Source: Bacteroidales bacterium
GTDB taxonomy: Bacteria; Bacteroidota; Bacteroidia; Bacteroidales; Muribaculaceae
Direction: 5' to 3'
DNA length: 18,421 nt
Assembly: GCA_004557565.1 (NCBI GenBank)
Contig: SFGS01000046.1
Coordinates: 1-18,421 of the forward strand
The position numbers and the translations under genes are program-made. The notes beneath the pieces were generated by a model. It was not told the DNA's origin and made no database searches. It saw only the letters and a list, made by a program, of their open reading frames with translations. Shown one piece after another: positions 8,420 to 16,181 of the stretch (positions are counted from its first letter, which is position 1; each line of letters begins with the position of its first letter).

Positions 8420-9811
8420 ATGGCAAATAAAATGGACAAAATTAACGACAAGGCAAACCGCTATGAAGAAATGACGCGTAAGTATGGTGACCCATGGATT
8501 TGGGGCATCTACTTTATGCTTGTGCTCATTTCTATTGTGGAAACTTACAGCGCATCGAGCCGCGAAGTGGCCACAATGGGTGTGTATATGCCTATCGTGA
8601 AGCACTGTTTCTTCCTGCTCCTGGGCGGCATCGTGCTTTTCTTCGTTCACAAAATTCCGTACAACAACAAGGCGTTCCTTTTCGGTATCACCGTGGGGCT
8701 GTTCGTCATCACGCTCGCATCGCTGGTGTATGTGCAGTTCTTTGGCGAAATTCTGAATGGTGCGCGCCGTTCGTTCAGGCTTTTCGGCATATCCATTCAG
8801 CCGTCGGAGTTTGCCAAACTTGCGGTGGTCACCTCCCTCTCGCTCATCTTGTCGCGCACCCAGAAGCAAAATGGCGTGAGCAACATCGGCATGTGGGGCT
8901 GCGTGGCTGTGGTAGGCGTTTTCAGCCTCTTCACTTTCAAGAGCGGTTTGACCAACTTCCTTCTGCTGGCAGGCATCAGCCTGATTATGATGGTAGTTGG
9001 CGGTATCTCTTTTAAGAAAATCGGCATTTTGCTTCTGGCTTTCAGTATTTTGGGTGGTGGATTCAAATACATCAACCATATCAACGAGCAAAAGGAGGAA
9101 AACATCCAACTTGCCGCCAAGCAAAACGGCGAGCGAGTGATCAACGAGGGCGAAGCCACCGAAGATGCGTATCTCTCCGCCGAACAGCCTGCGAAAAGCA
9201 AAGAGATTGACCGCTCCAACTTACGTTGGAAGCGACTGCGTGACTGGTGGAACAACGATTCGCTGGTGTATCGCCGCATCGACGATAAAAACGCGCAGGA
9301 AATGTTCTCACGCATGGCGCAAGCCCATGGCGGCGTTACGGGCGTGTTCTTCGGCAATTCGCGCGAGAGCAGCCGTCTGCCATTGGCGTTCAGCGACTAT
9401 ATCTTCTCCATCATAGTGGAGGACACCGGACTTATCGGCGGCACTTGTGTGGTGCTGCTCTACCTGTTCCTGCTCGCACGCGCGGCAATGATTGCACGCC
9501 GATGCCGACGCACACTGCCCACCCTCATCGTGATAGGCACCGCGTCGATGATCACGCTGCAAGCATTCTTCCACATGGCCATCAACACGGGCGTGTTCCC
9601 TGTGTCGGGCCAGCCATTGCCACTGATTTCGAAAGGTGGTACGTCAATCATAATTATAAACTTCGCCTTTGCCATTCTGCTGAGCATCAGCCGTACCGTG
9701 GCAGGCTTAACTGATAAACAAAACGCAAATCAAGAGGATCAGGATTTGCCCGAAAACTTGAGGGCAGAAAATCCTTCTCTGCTTATAAATTACACCAATG
9801 TCTGGAAATAA
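8420..9811 (+). CDS. ftsW: SEDS-family septal glycan polymerase FtsW
   Basis: FtsW is a multi-pass membrane peptidoglycan glycosyltransferase that polymerises lipid II at the septum together with FtsI. The 463-residue protein has about ten hydrophobic segments and SEDS motifs: NGARRSFRL from residue 113 followed by QPSEFAKL, GNSRESSRLP, FSDYIFSIIVEDTGLIGG, and SGQPLPLISKGGTS from residue 396. A polar loop of roughly 90 residues (about 218-305) separates the two halves of the membrane domain. The ATG at 8420 leaves a short polar cytoplasmic N-terminus before the first membrane segment. The gene lies 148 bp after murD, behind the repeat arrays, and its 3' end overlaps murG by 14 bp. Confidence 0.96.
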   Translation: MANKMDKINDKANRYEEMTRKYGDPWIWGIYFMLVLISIVETYSASSREVATMGVYMPIVKHCFFLLLGGIVLFFVHKIPYNNKAFLFGITVGLFVITLASLVYVQFFGEILNGARRSFRLFGISIQPSEFAKLAVVTSLSLILSRTQKQNGVSNIGMWGCVAVVGVFSLFTFKSGLTNFLLLAGISLIMMVVGGISFKKIGILLLAFSILGGGFKYINHINEQKEENIQLAAKQNGERVINEGEATEDAYLSAEQPAKSKEIDRSNLRWKRLRDWWNNDSLVYRRIDDKNAQEMFSRMAQAHGGVTGVFFGNSRESSRLPLAFSDYIFSIIVEDTGLIGGTCVVLLYLFLLARAAMIARRCRRTLPTLIVIGTASMITLQAFFHMAINTGVFPVSGQPLPLISKGGTSIIIINFAFAILLSISRTVAGLTDKQNANQEDQDLPENLRAENPSLLINYTNVWK

Positions 9812-10922
9812 CAAACACTATCTCGTGAGCGGCGGTGGTACCGGCGGTCACATATTCCCGGCTTTATCAATAGCCAATGAAATTCGCCGCAGATACCCTG
9901 AGGCTGAAATCCTGTTCGTGGGTGCGGAAGGACGCATGGAAATGGAGCGTGTGCCAGCCGCTGGCTACGAAATCAAGGGGCTGCCAGTGTGCGGCTTCGA
10001 CCGCAAGCACCTGTTGCGCAACGTGAAGGTGCTGTTCAAACTCTGGAAGAGCATTCGCTTGGCGAAGAAGATTCTGAAAGACTTCAAACCCGATATTGCT
10101 ATCGGCGTGGGCGGCTATGCCAGCGGCCCAATGCTGAAGGCTGCCCAAAAGAAGGGCATCCCCACCCTGCTCCAAGAGCAGAACTCCTATGCTGGCGTGA
10201 CCAACAAACTCCTTGCCAAAAACGCCAAGCGCATCTGCGTGGCATACGAGGGCATGGAGCGCTTCTTCCCTGAAGACAAAATCGTGCTCACAGGCAACCC
10301 TGTGCGCCGCAATCTGCTTGAGTGCAACGCCACACAGGAAGAGGCACGCAAAGCCATGGGCATCGACCCAGAGAAAGCCACCATTCTCATCATTGGCGGC
10401 AGCCTGGGCGCACGCACCGTGAACGAGAGCATCATCGGCGGACTCGAAAAACTCGGCGCTGCGGCCGACGATGTGCAAGTGGTGTGGCAAACCGGCAAAT
10501 TCTACGACCAGCAGTGCAAGGAAGCCCTTGCAAAGTCGGGCGTGAAGAATGTGATTCAAATGCCATTCATCAGCAATATGGATATGGCATACCGCGCCGC
10601 CGACCTCGTGATTTCGCGCGCCGGCGCAAGCAGCATCAGCGAATTGCAGTTGCTCGGCAAGCCTTCCATCTTGGTGCCTTCGCCAAATGTGGCTGAAGAC
10701 CACCAGACGAAAAACGCCCTTGCCCTCGCCAACCGCGACGCTGCCATCATGGTCACCGATGCCGAAGCCCCCGAAAAGTTGGTGGATGCCATGCTCGCCA
10801 CCGTCAACGACGAGGACAAACTCCACTCGCTCAGCGCCAATGTGCTGCGAATGGCATTGCTCAACTCTGCCGAGCGCATCGTAGATGAGGTGGAGAAAAT
10901 TATCAACGAAAACGACAAATAA
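9798..10922 (+). CDS. murG: UDP-GlcNAc:lipid I GlcNAc transferase MurG
   Basis: MurG is a peripheral inner-membrane GT-B glycosyltransferase that adds GlcNAc to lipid I, giving lipid II. The 374-residue protein shows the N-terminal glycine-rich loop SGGGTGGH (11-18) and GVGGYASGP from residue 103. LLQEQNSYAGVTNK, LTGNPVR and the second glycine-rich loop IIGGSLGA follow. The donor-binding region reads ISRAGASSISELQLLGKP from residue 272, with Glu282 and then EDHQTKNA. All are standard. It starts inside the last 14 bp of ftsW in another frame, pointing to coupled translation, and ends 22 bp before murC. Confidence 0.97.
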   Translation: MSGNNKHYLVSGGGTGGHIFPALSIANEIRRRYPEAEILFVGAEGRMEMERVPAAGYEIKGLPVCGFDRKHLLRNVKVLFKLWKSIRLAKKILKDFKPDIAIGVGGYASGPMLKAAQKKGIPTLLQEQNSYAGVTNKLLAKNAKRICVAYEGMERFFPEDKIVLTGNPVRRNLLECNATQEEARKAMGIDPEKATILIIGGSLGARTVNESIIGGLEKLGAAADDVQVVWQTGKFYDQQCKEALAKSGVKNVIQMPFISNMDMAYRAADLVISRAGASSISELQLLGKPSILVPSPNVAEDHQTKNALALANRDAAIMVTDAEAPEKLVDAMLATVNDEDKLHSLSANVLRMALLNSAERIVDEVEKIINENDK

Positions 10923-10944
10923 CGACACATAAATTCAGATTAAG

Positions 10945-12318
10945 ATGAAAGATTTTGATTCCATATATTTTGTAGGAGCAGGCGGTATAGGTATGGCTGC
11001 CCTCGAACGCTACTTCCTCTCTAAAGGCAAAAAAGTGGCTGGCTACGACCGCACCCCTACCGACCTCACACGCGCTCTGGAGGCTGAAGGCGTGGAAATC
11101 GCCTTCGACGAGAACCCCGACCTCATTCCATCGTACTGCCGCGATAAGGAACGCACGCTGGTGGTATATACTCCTGCCGTTCCCGACAGCCACGCAGGCT
11201 TGCGCTGGTTCCGCAGCGAGGGTTTCGAGGTGGTGAAGCGCGCCAAGGTGCTCGGTGTAGTCACTGAGCACAGCAAGGGACTTTGCTTCGCCGGCACCCA
11301 CGGCAAGACCACCACATCGAGCATGGCGGCGCATATTCTCGAAGTGTCGGGAATCGGCTGCAACGCCTTCCTCGGCGGTGTGCTCCGCAACTACGGCAGC
11401 AACTTCCTGCTCTCCGACAGCAGCCCCTACTCGGTGATTGAGGCCGATGAGTTCGACCGCTCATTCCACCAGTTGAGCCCATATATTGCCGTTATCACAT
11501 CGACCGATGCCGACCACCTCGACATCTACGGCAACTACGAAAACTACCTCGAAAGTTTCGCCCATTTCACCGAACTCGTGCGCCCCGGTGGAGCCTTGAT
11601 TGTGCACACTGGTTTGGCACTGAAGCCACGCCCACAGGAAGGCGTAGCCACCTACTCCTATTCGCTCAACGAAGGCGACTTCCATGCCACCAACGTGAGA
11701 AAAGGCAATGGTGAAATCGTGTTCGACTTCGTGACACCCACCGAAACCATCACCGACATCAACCTCGGTGTGCCTGTTGACATCAATATCGAAAACGCCG
11801 TGGCGGCCATGGCGGCTTGCTGGCTGGTGAAGGTGCCAAGCGAAGCCATGAAGAAGGCTATCGGCACATTCATGGGTCCAAAGCGCCGCTTCGAATTCTG
11901 GTTGAAGGAAGACGGCAAGGTGGTAATCGACGACTATGCACACCACCCCGACGAATTGAAAGCGTCGATCCGTTCGGTGAAAGACCTCTATCCCGGCAAG
12001 AAACTGACCGTGATATTCCAGCCTCACCTGTTCACCCGCACCCGCGATTTCGCTCCACAGTTTGCCGAAGCGCTCTCGCTTGCCGATGAACTGATTTTGC
12101 TGCCCATCTATCCAGCCCGCGAACAGCCAATCGAGGGCGTGACCAGCGAAATTATCCTGAAGGACGTAACTTGCCCTAACAAAAAGATTTACAGCAAGGA
12201 AAACTTGCTCAACTCAATACAAAATCTTAACTTTGAGGTATTATTGACCGCCGGCGCAGGCGATATCATCAACCTGCTGCCTCAAATTTGTGAAGAAGTA
12301 AAGAAACAGAAGCATTGA
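10945..12318 (+). CDS. murC: UDP-MurNAc:L-alanine ligase MurC
   Basis: MurC catalyses the first Mur ligase step, adding L-alanine to UDP-MurNAc in the cytoplasm. The 457-residue protein has the N-terminal nucleotide-binding loop VGAGGIGM (about 10-17) and the ATP-binding P-loop AGTHGKTTTS (116-125). EADEFDRSF (166-174), DDYAHHP (329-335) and the C-terminal QPHLFTRTRDF follow. The P-loop His in GTHGKT is characteristic of MurC. Length and motifs are complete. It lies 22 bp after murG. Its TGA stop overlaps the proposed TTG start of ftsQ. Confidence 0.97.
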   Translation: MKDFDSIYFVGAGGIGMAALERYFLSKGKKVAGYDRTPTDLTRALEAEGVEIAFDENPDLIPSYCRDKERTLVVYTPAVPDSHAGLRWFRSEGFEVVKRAKVLGVVTEHSKGLCFAGTHGKTTTSSMAAHILEVSGIGCNAFLGGVLRNYGSNFLLSDSSPYSVIEADEFDRSFHQLSPYIAVITSTDADHLDIYGNYENYLESFAHFTELVRPGGALIVHTGLALKPRPQEGVATYSYSLNEGDFHATNVRKGNGEIVFDFVTPTETITDINLGVPVDINIENAVAAMAACWLVKVPSEAMKKAIGTFMGPKRRFEFWLKEDGKVVIDDYAHHPDELKASIRSVKDLYPGKKLTVIFQPHLFTRTRDFAPQFAEALSLADELILLPIYPAREQPIEGVTSEIILKDVTCPNKKIYSKENLLNSIQNLNFEVLLTAGAGDIINLLPQICEEVKKQKH

Positions 12319-13286
12319 AATACGCTCGCTACATCATCATCATCTTGCTCGCAAGCCTACTGGTGTGGGGCATTTTCTGGGCTAAAGGTAAAGCTGGCCA
12401 ACAGGTGTGCCAGAAGGTGGATATTCGCGTAGAGAACTACGACAGTTCCACTTTCGTCAACCCTGAAGGCATTATGCAATACTTAGACCAGTGCCACCTG
12501 CGCCTGAAAGGTACCCCTATGGCAGACATCGACCTCAAGAAAGTGGAACAGGCACTTGCCAAGTCGCCATATCTTGAGTCGGGCGAGTGTGTGAAGGGCG
12601 AAGATGGCGTGCTGCTGGTGAAGGTGCGCCAACTGGTGCCTGTGATGCGCGTGATTGATGGCGACAACATGTACTACGTGAACCGCGAGGGCAAGCGAAT
12701 GCCTGCCTCCACCTCGTTCAGCAGCGATGTGCCCATCGTGAAGGGGCATTTCACCGCCGCATATCCACCACAACGCCTCATTCCGCTCATCAACTATGTG
12801 AGCGGCGACTCGGCACTCAATGCGCTGGTGGCAATGTTTGAGTACCGCGATTCCAACAACATCTACATGATTCCCAACATCACCGGGCATGTGGTGAACT
12901 TGGGCGATGCCTCTGGATTTGAAAACAAGTTTAAAAAACTCCTGCTCTTCTACAAGAAGGTGATGCCCGAAAAGGGATGGACAGCCTACGACACCATTTC
13001 GGTGAAGTGGCGACACCAGGTGGTGGGCAACCTGCGCAGCAAAAAGGTGATTGTGGAGCAAGTGGACACCACTGGCTTCGAAAACAACGAGAACACCCGC
13101 CCCGACGACGATGTGCTACGCTCTGCCCCACCCGAAAAGACGGAACCGGCACCAGCAGCCACAAAGCCTGCCGAGAAAAAAGCAGAAAAGAAAGAGGTGA
13201 AGAAGCAGGAAAAGAAGGCGGAAAAGAAGCCCGAAAAGAAGCAAGAGAAAAAGGCTGAGAAATCAGTGAAAACTAAAAAGAAATAA
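12315..13286 (+). CDS. ftsQ: Cell division protein FtsQ/DivIB family, with Lys/Glu repeat tail
   Basis: FtsQ is a bitopic membrane protein that links FtsL and its partner to the septal synthases. Seen here: one membrane segment (about residues 5-23, ending VWGIFWAKG), then a POTRA-like region beginning VDIRVENYDSSTFV, and a beta domain up to about residue 250. Overall similarity is low, as usual for this family, so the call rests on topology and the murC-ftsQ-ftsA-ftsZ order. The start is TTG at 12315, sharing TTGA with the murC stop. The next in-frame ATG would remove the membrane segment. At 323 residues it is longer than the about 240-270 typical of relatives. The excess is a Pro/Ala-rich linker and a tail (about 285-323) of repeated xEKK units, predicted to be extracytoplasmic. 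Confidence 0.88.
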   Translation: MKYARYIIIILLASLLVWGIFWAKGKAGQQVCQKVDIRVENYDSSTFVNPEGIMQYLDQCHLRLKGTPMADIDLKKVEQALAKSPYLESGECVKGEDGVLLVKVRQLVPVMRVIDGDNMYYVNREGKRMPASTSFSSDVPIVKGHFTAAYPPQRLIPLINYVSGDSALNALVAMFEYRDSNNIYMIPNITGHVVNLGDASGFENKFKKLLLFYKKVMPEKGWTAYDTISVKWRHQVVGNLRSKKVIVEQVDTTGFENNENTRPDDDVLRSAPPEKTEPAPAATKPAEKKAEKKEVKKQEKKAEKKPEKKQEKKAEKSVKTKKK

Positions 13287-13314
13287 TAACAACGACATAT
13301 AACCACTTACATTT

Positions 13315-14619
13315 ATGGAGAATAACCAACATATCGTGGCGATTGAAATCGGCAGCACCAAAATAGTGGGTGCCATTGCCGAGAAAAGCGTTTCGGGCAA
13401 CCTGAGCGTGAACCACCTCGAAGAAGAGAAACTTACCAACTGCGTGCGCTACGGCTGCGTGCAGAATGTGGAGAACACTAAAAACGCTATCATGCGTATT
13501 GTGAAGAAACTTGAGAACAAAATCAAGGGCGACATCACAGATGTGTATGTAGGCATCAACGGACGATCTCTCCATTCTGTACCCACCGAAATCGACCGCA
13601 ACCTCAACATTGCCGAGTCGATTACGAAGCAGAATATCGAAAACCTGAAGAATAGCGCATTCAAAGAGCCTATCGCTTCGTATGAGCCTATCGATATTGT
13701 GCCACAAACTTATTATGTCGATAACAAGGAGCAACCCAACCCTGTGGGTTGCTGCGGCGGTAGCATCAACATTAAGTTTAACCGCATAGTGGCTAAACCC
13801 ACACTCAAACTCAACCTTAAGCGCGCATTGGGCGCATTGAGGGTGAAGAAGTTCCTCGTCACCTCTTTGGCGATGGCCGAATCCATTCTCACCGAGGAGG
13901 AGCGCACCTTGGGTTGTATGCTCGTGGATATGGGCGCCGAAACCACCACCGTCACCATCTTCAAAAATGGCACGCTCAACTATATGGCAACGCTGCCTTT
14001 CGGCGGCCGCAACCTCACCCGCGACTTGGTGAACGGTTTGCAAAACACCACCGAGGACAAGGCTGAGACCGTGAAGAAAAACATTGCCGAGCCTCTGAAT
14101 ATCGCGGCTACCGACCTGCTTATCGACGGCATCAGTTCCAAGTCTGCCATCAACTATATCATTTCGCGCACCAGCGAGATTATCACCAATGTGAACAAGC
14201 AAATCGAGTATGCGCATCTCAAGTCTTCCGACGTGAAGACCATCGTGCTCGTGGGCGGTGCCGCCAAATTGAAGGGACTGCAAGCCGAATTTAAGGAAAG
14301 AACACAGATTGAGACTCGCATGGGCACCACGCCTCCAATCATCAACATTCTCAATCACGAAATCAACAAATTCGAGCATATCCAAGTGTTCTCTCTGCTC
14401 GACAAGGCAGCCTCTATCATTGCCGACGGCTCAACTTGCGTGACTTTACACTCGTTCACTGACAACGTAGGCCCTACCATCACAAGCCCCGAAACGTCAA
14501 AGGAAGAGACAAAGAAAAAGGAGCAAAATAAGCAGCCTAAAAAGCCGGGCATGTTCAGCCGATTCAAGACTGCACTCGATAAACTCATGACCGAGGACGA
14601 AGAAGAATCCGAGGAATAA
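13315..14619 (+). CDS. ftsA: Cell division actin-like ATPase FtsA
   Basis: FtsA is the actin-fold ATPase that tethers FtsZ filaments to the membrane and recruits later divisome proteins. The 434-residue protein has the phosphate-1 loop VAIEIGSTKIVG (about 8-19), the phosphate-2 region MLVDMGAETTTV from residue 202, and the adenosine motif VLVGGAAKLKGL from 311. A charged linker leads to the predicted amphipathic membrane-targeting helix GMFSRFKTALDKLM (412-425). Unlike classic FtsA, the chain does not end at that helix but continues with an acidic tail (426-434, TEDEEESEE). It lies 28 bp after ftsQ and 43 bp before ftsZ. Confidence 0.96.
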   Translation: MENNQHIVAIEIGSTKIVGAIAEKSVSGNLSVNHLEEEKLTNCVRYGCVQNVENTKNAIMRIVKKLENKIKGDITDVYVGINGRSLHSVPTEIDRNLNIAESITKQNIENLKNSAFKEPIASYEPIDIVPQTYYVDNKEQPNPVGCCGGSINIKFNRIVAKPTLKLNLKRALGALRVKKFLVTSLAMAESILTEEERTLGCMLVDMGAETTTVTIFKNGTLNYMATLPFGGRNLTRDLVNGLQNTTEDKAETVKKNIAEPLNIAATDLLIDGISSKSAINYIISRTSEIITNVNKQIEYAHLKSSDVKTIVLVGGAAKLKGLQAEFKERTQIETRMGTTPPIINILNHEINKFEHIQVFSLLDKAASIIADGSTCVTLHSFTDNVGPTITSPETSKEETKKKEQNKQPKKPGMFSRFKTALDKLMTEDEEESEE

Positions 14620-14662
14620 TACAATTCATCACAGCAATAACCACTTTCAAAAGATAATTCAA

Positions 14663-16021
14663 ATGATTGACAACGACAATATTTTCGACGGGATTGACAA
14701 GGATTCAGGATTCGACCAATCAGCCATGGGGAAATCCGGCTCTCTCGCATTGCCCACCATCATCAAGGTAGTGGGCGTGGGTGGCGGTGGCAGCAACGCC
14801 ATCAACCACATGTACACCCAAAACGTGAACGGCGTTTCGTTTGTGGTGCTCAACACCGACCGCCAGGCACTCAACAATTCGCCAGTGCCGGAGCGTCTGC
14901 TCATCGGCCCTAAGACCACCAACGGCCTGGGCGCCGGCAATAAGCCAGAGGTGGCACAGCAAGCCGCCCTTGAAAGCGCCGACGACATCAGCGCACTCTT
15001 CGACGACGACACCAAGATGGTGTTTATCACCGCAGGTATGGGTGGCGGCACCGGTACGGGTGCGGCTCCTGTGGTGGCGAAAATCGCTCGCGACAAGGGC
15101 ATCCTCACCATCGGTATCGTGACCATTCCTTTCCTCTTTGAAGGCCAACGCAAGATTCTCAAGGCACTCGCCGGTGCCGATGAGATGCAGAAATACGTGG
15201 ATGCGCTGTTGATTATCAACAACGAGCGCCTCACCGAAATTTACCCCGACCTCGACTTCGACAATGCCTTCGGCAAGGCCGACGACACGCTCTCGATTGC
15301 CGCACGAAGCATCTCGGAACTCATCACCACCGAGGGCCGCATCAACCTCGACTTCAACGACGTGAACACCACGCTCCGTGATGGTGGTGTGGCTGTTATC
15401 AGCACGGGCTACGGCGAGGGCGAAAAGCGTGTGACCAAGGCTATCGAAGACGCACTCAACTCTCCACTGCTGAAAAACCGCGACGTGTATGGCTCTAAGA
15501 CCATTCTGGTCAACATCTACTATTCTCGCCAGGCACAGCAGTCGTTCAAGATGGCGGAAGTGGACGAAATGAGCCGATTCATGACCAACTTCAGCCCCGA
15601 AGTGGATGTGATTTGGGGTGTGGCTTACGACGACACCCTCGACGACAAGGTGAAAATCACCATTCTCGCCGCAGGTTTCGATGTGTCGCTCGAAGTGGAA
15701 ACGCCCCCTAAGGGCCAGCCAAAGGGTCCAGTCAAGACTGATGCCGACGAAGAGGCTCGCAAGCGCTTAGAAGACGAATATGGCGGCAAGGCGGCGCAAG
15801 TTCAAATCGAGCGTGCGGAAGCCAAGGTATTTGTGTTCAAACCCGAAGACCTTGACAACGACGAAATCATCGACCTCTTCGAAAAGACACCAACCTACAA
15901 CCGCGACCAGAAATTCAAAAGCATGGTAGCAGAGAAGCGCAACACCACTCCAGCCCCACGCCCCGAACAAGGCATAGCGCAAGAGCAAAAGAAAGGCACA
16001 GGCACCATCAGTTTCGGCTAA
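14663..16021 (+). CDS. ftsZ: Tubulin-like GTPase FtsZ
   Basis: FtsZ polymerises into the cytokinetic Z ring. The 452-residue protein shows the N-terminal loop VGVGGGGSNA (37-46), the tubulin signature GGGTGTG (127-133), and the T7 synergy loop NLDFND (228-233, Asp230 and Asp233) that completes the GTPase site of the next subunit. After the globular domain (to about 350) comes a charged linker. EIIDLFEKTPTYNRD (401-415) resembles the conserved C-terminal peptide that binds FtsA. A further 37 residues ending GTISFG follow it, so the binding peptide is not at the extreme C-terminus. It is the last gene of the cluster. A 52-bp palindrome follows 23 bp after the stop. Confidence 0.98.
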   Translation: MIDNDNIFDGIDKDSGFDQSAMGKSGSLALPTIIKVVGVGGGGSNAINHMYTQNVNGVSFVVLNTDRQALNNSPVPERLLIGPKTTNGLGAGNKPEVAQQAALESADDISALFDDDTKMVFITAGMGGGTGTGAAPVVAKIARDKGILTIGIVTIPFLFEGQRKILKALAGADEMQKYVDALLIINNERLTEIYPDLDFDNAFGKADDTLSIAARSISELITTEGRINLDFNDVNTTLRDGGVAVISTGYGEGEKRVTKAIEDALNSPLLKNRDVYGSKTILVNIYYSRQAQQSFKMAEVDEMSRFMTNFSPEVDVIWGVAYDDTLDDKVKITILAAGFDVSLEVETPPKGQPKGPVKTDADEEARKRLEDEYGGKAAQVQIERAEAKVFVFKPEDLDNDEIIDLFEKTPTYNRDQKFKSMVAEKRNTTPAPRPEQGIAQEQKKGTGTISFG

Positions 16022-16044
16022 CAACCACAAAGCCCCCTATATAG

Positions 16045-16096
16045 AAAATCCCCCAAATCCCCCAACGCTATAGCGTGTGGGAATTTGGGGGATTTT
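16045..16096. terminator. 52-bp near-perfect palindrome, candidate bidirectional terminator
   Basis: The outer 14-bp arms are perfect (AAAATCCCCCAAAT at 16045-16058 against its complement at 16083-16096). The centre ACGCTATAGCGT (16065-16076) is a perfect 12-bp palindrome. Only three base pairs in between (six positions) are mismatched. Both arms end in A4/T4 on their respective strands. The element lies between the convergent ends of ftsZ and the ORF6N gene, so a two-way terminator is the simplest reading. A short mobile or interspersed palindromic repeat is the alternative. Confidence 0.65.
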
Positions 16097-16181
16097 GGTG
16101 GTTACTGGTGGCTGCCGTTACCAAGTCTCAAATCCACAAATTTCTCATATCATATCTTTTTGCTTTACATGTAGAAGCGTC

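Noticed and set aside
13273..14385. A 370-codon open frame on the - strand opposite ftsA
   Set aside because: It is the shadow of ftsA created by codon bias. Its translation is rich in His, Val and Leu with no family resemblance, and similar shadows lie opposite murG, ftsI and rsmH.
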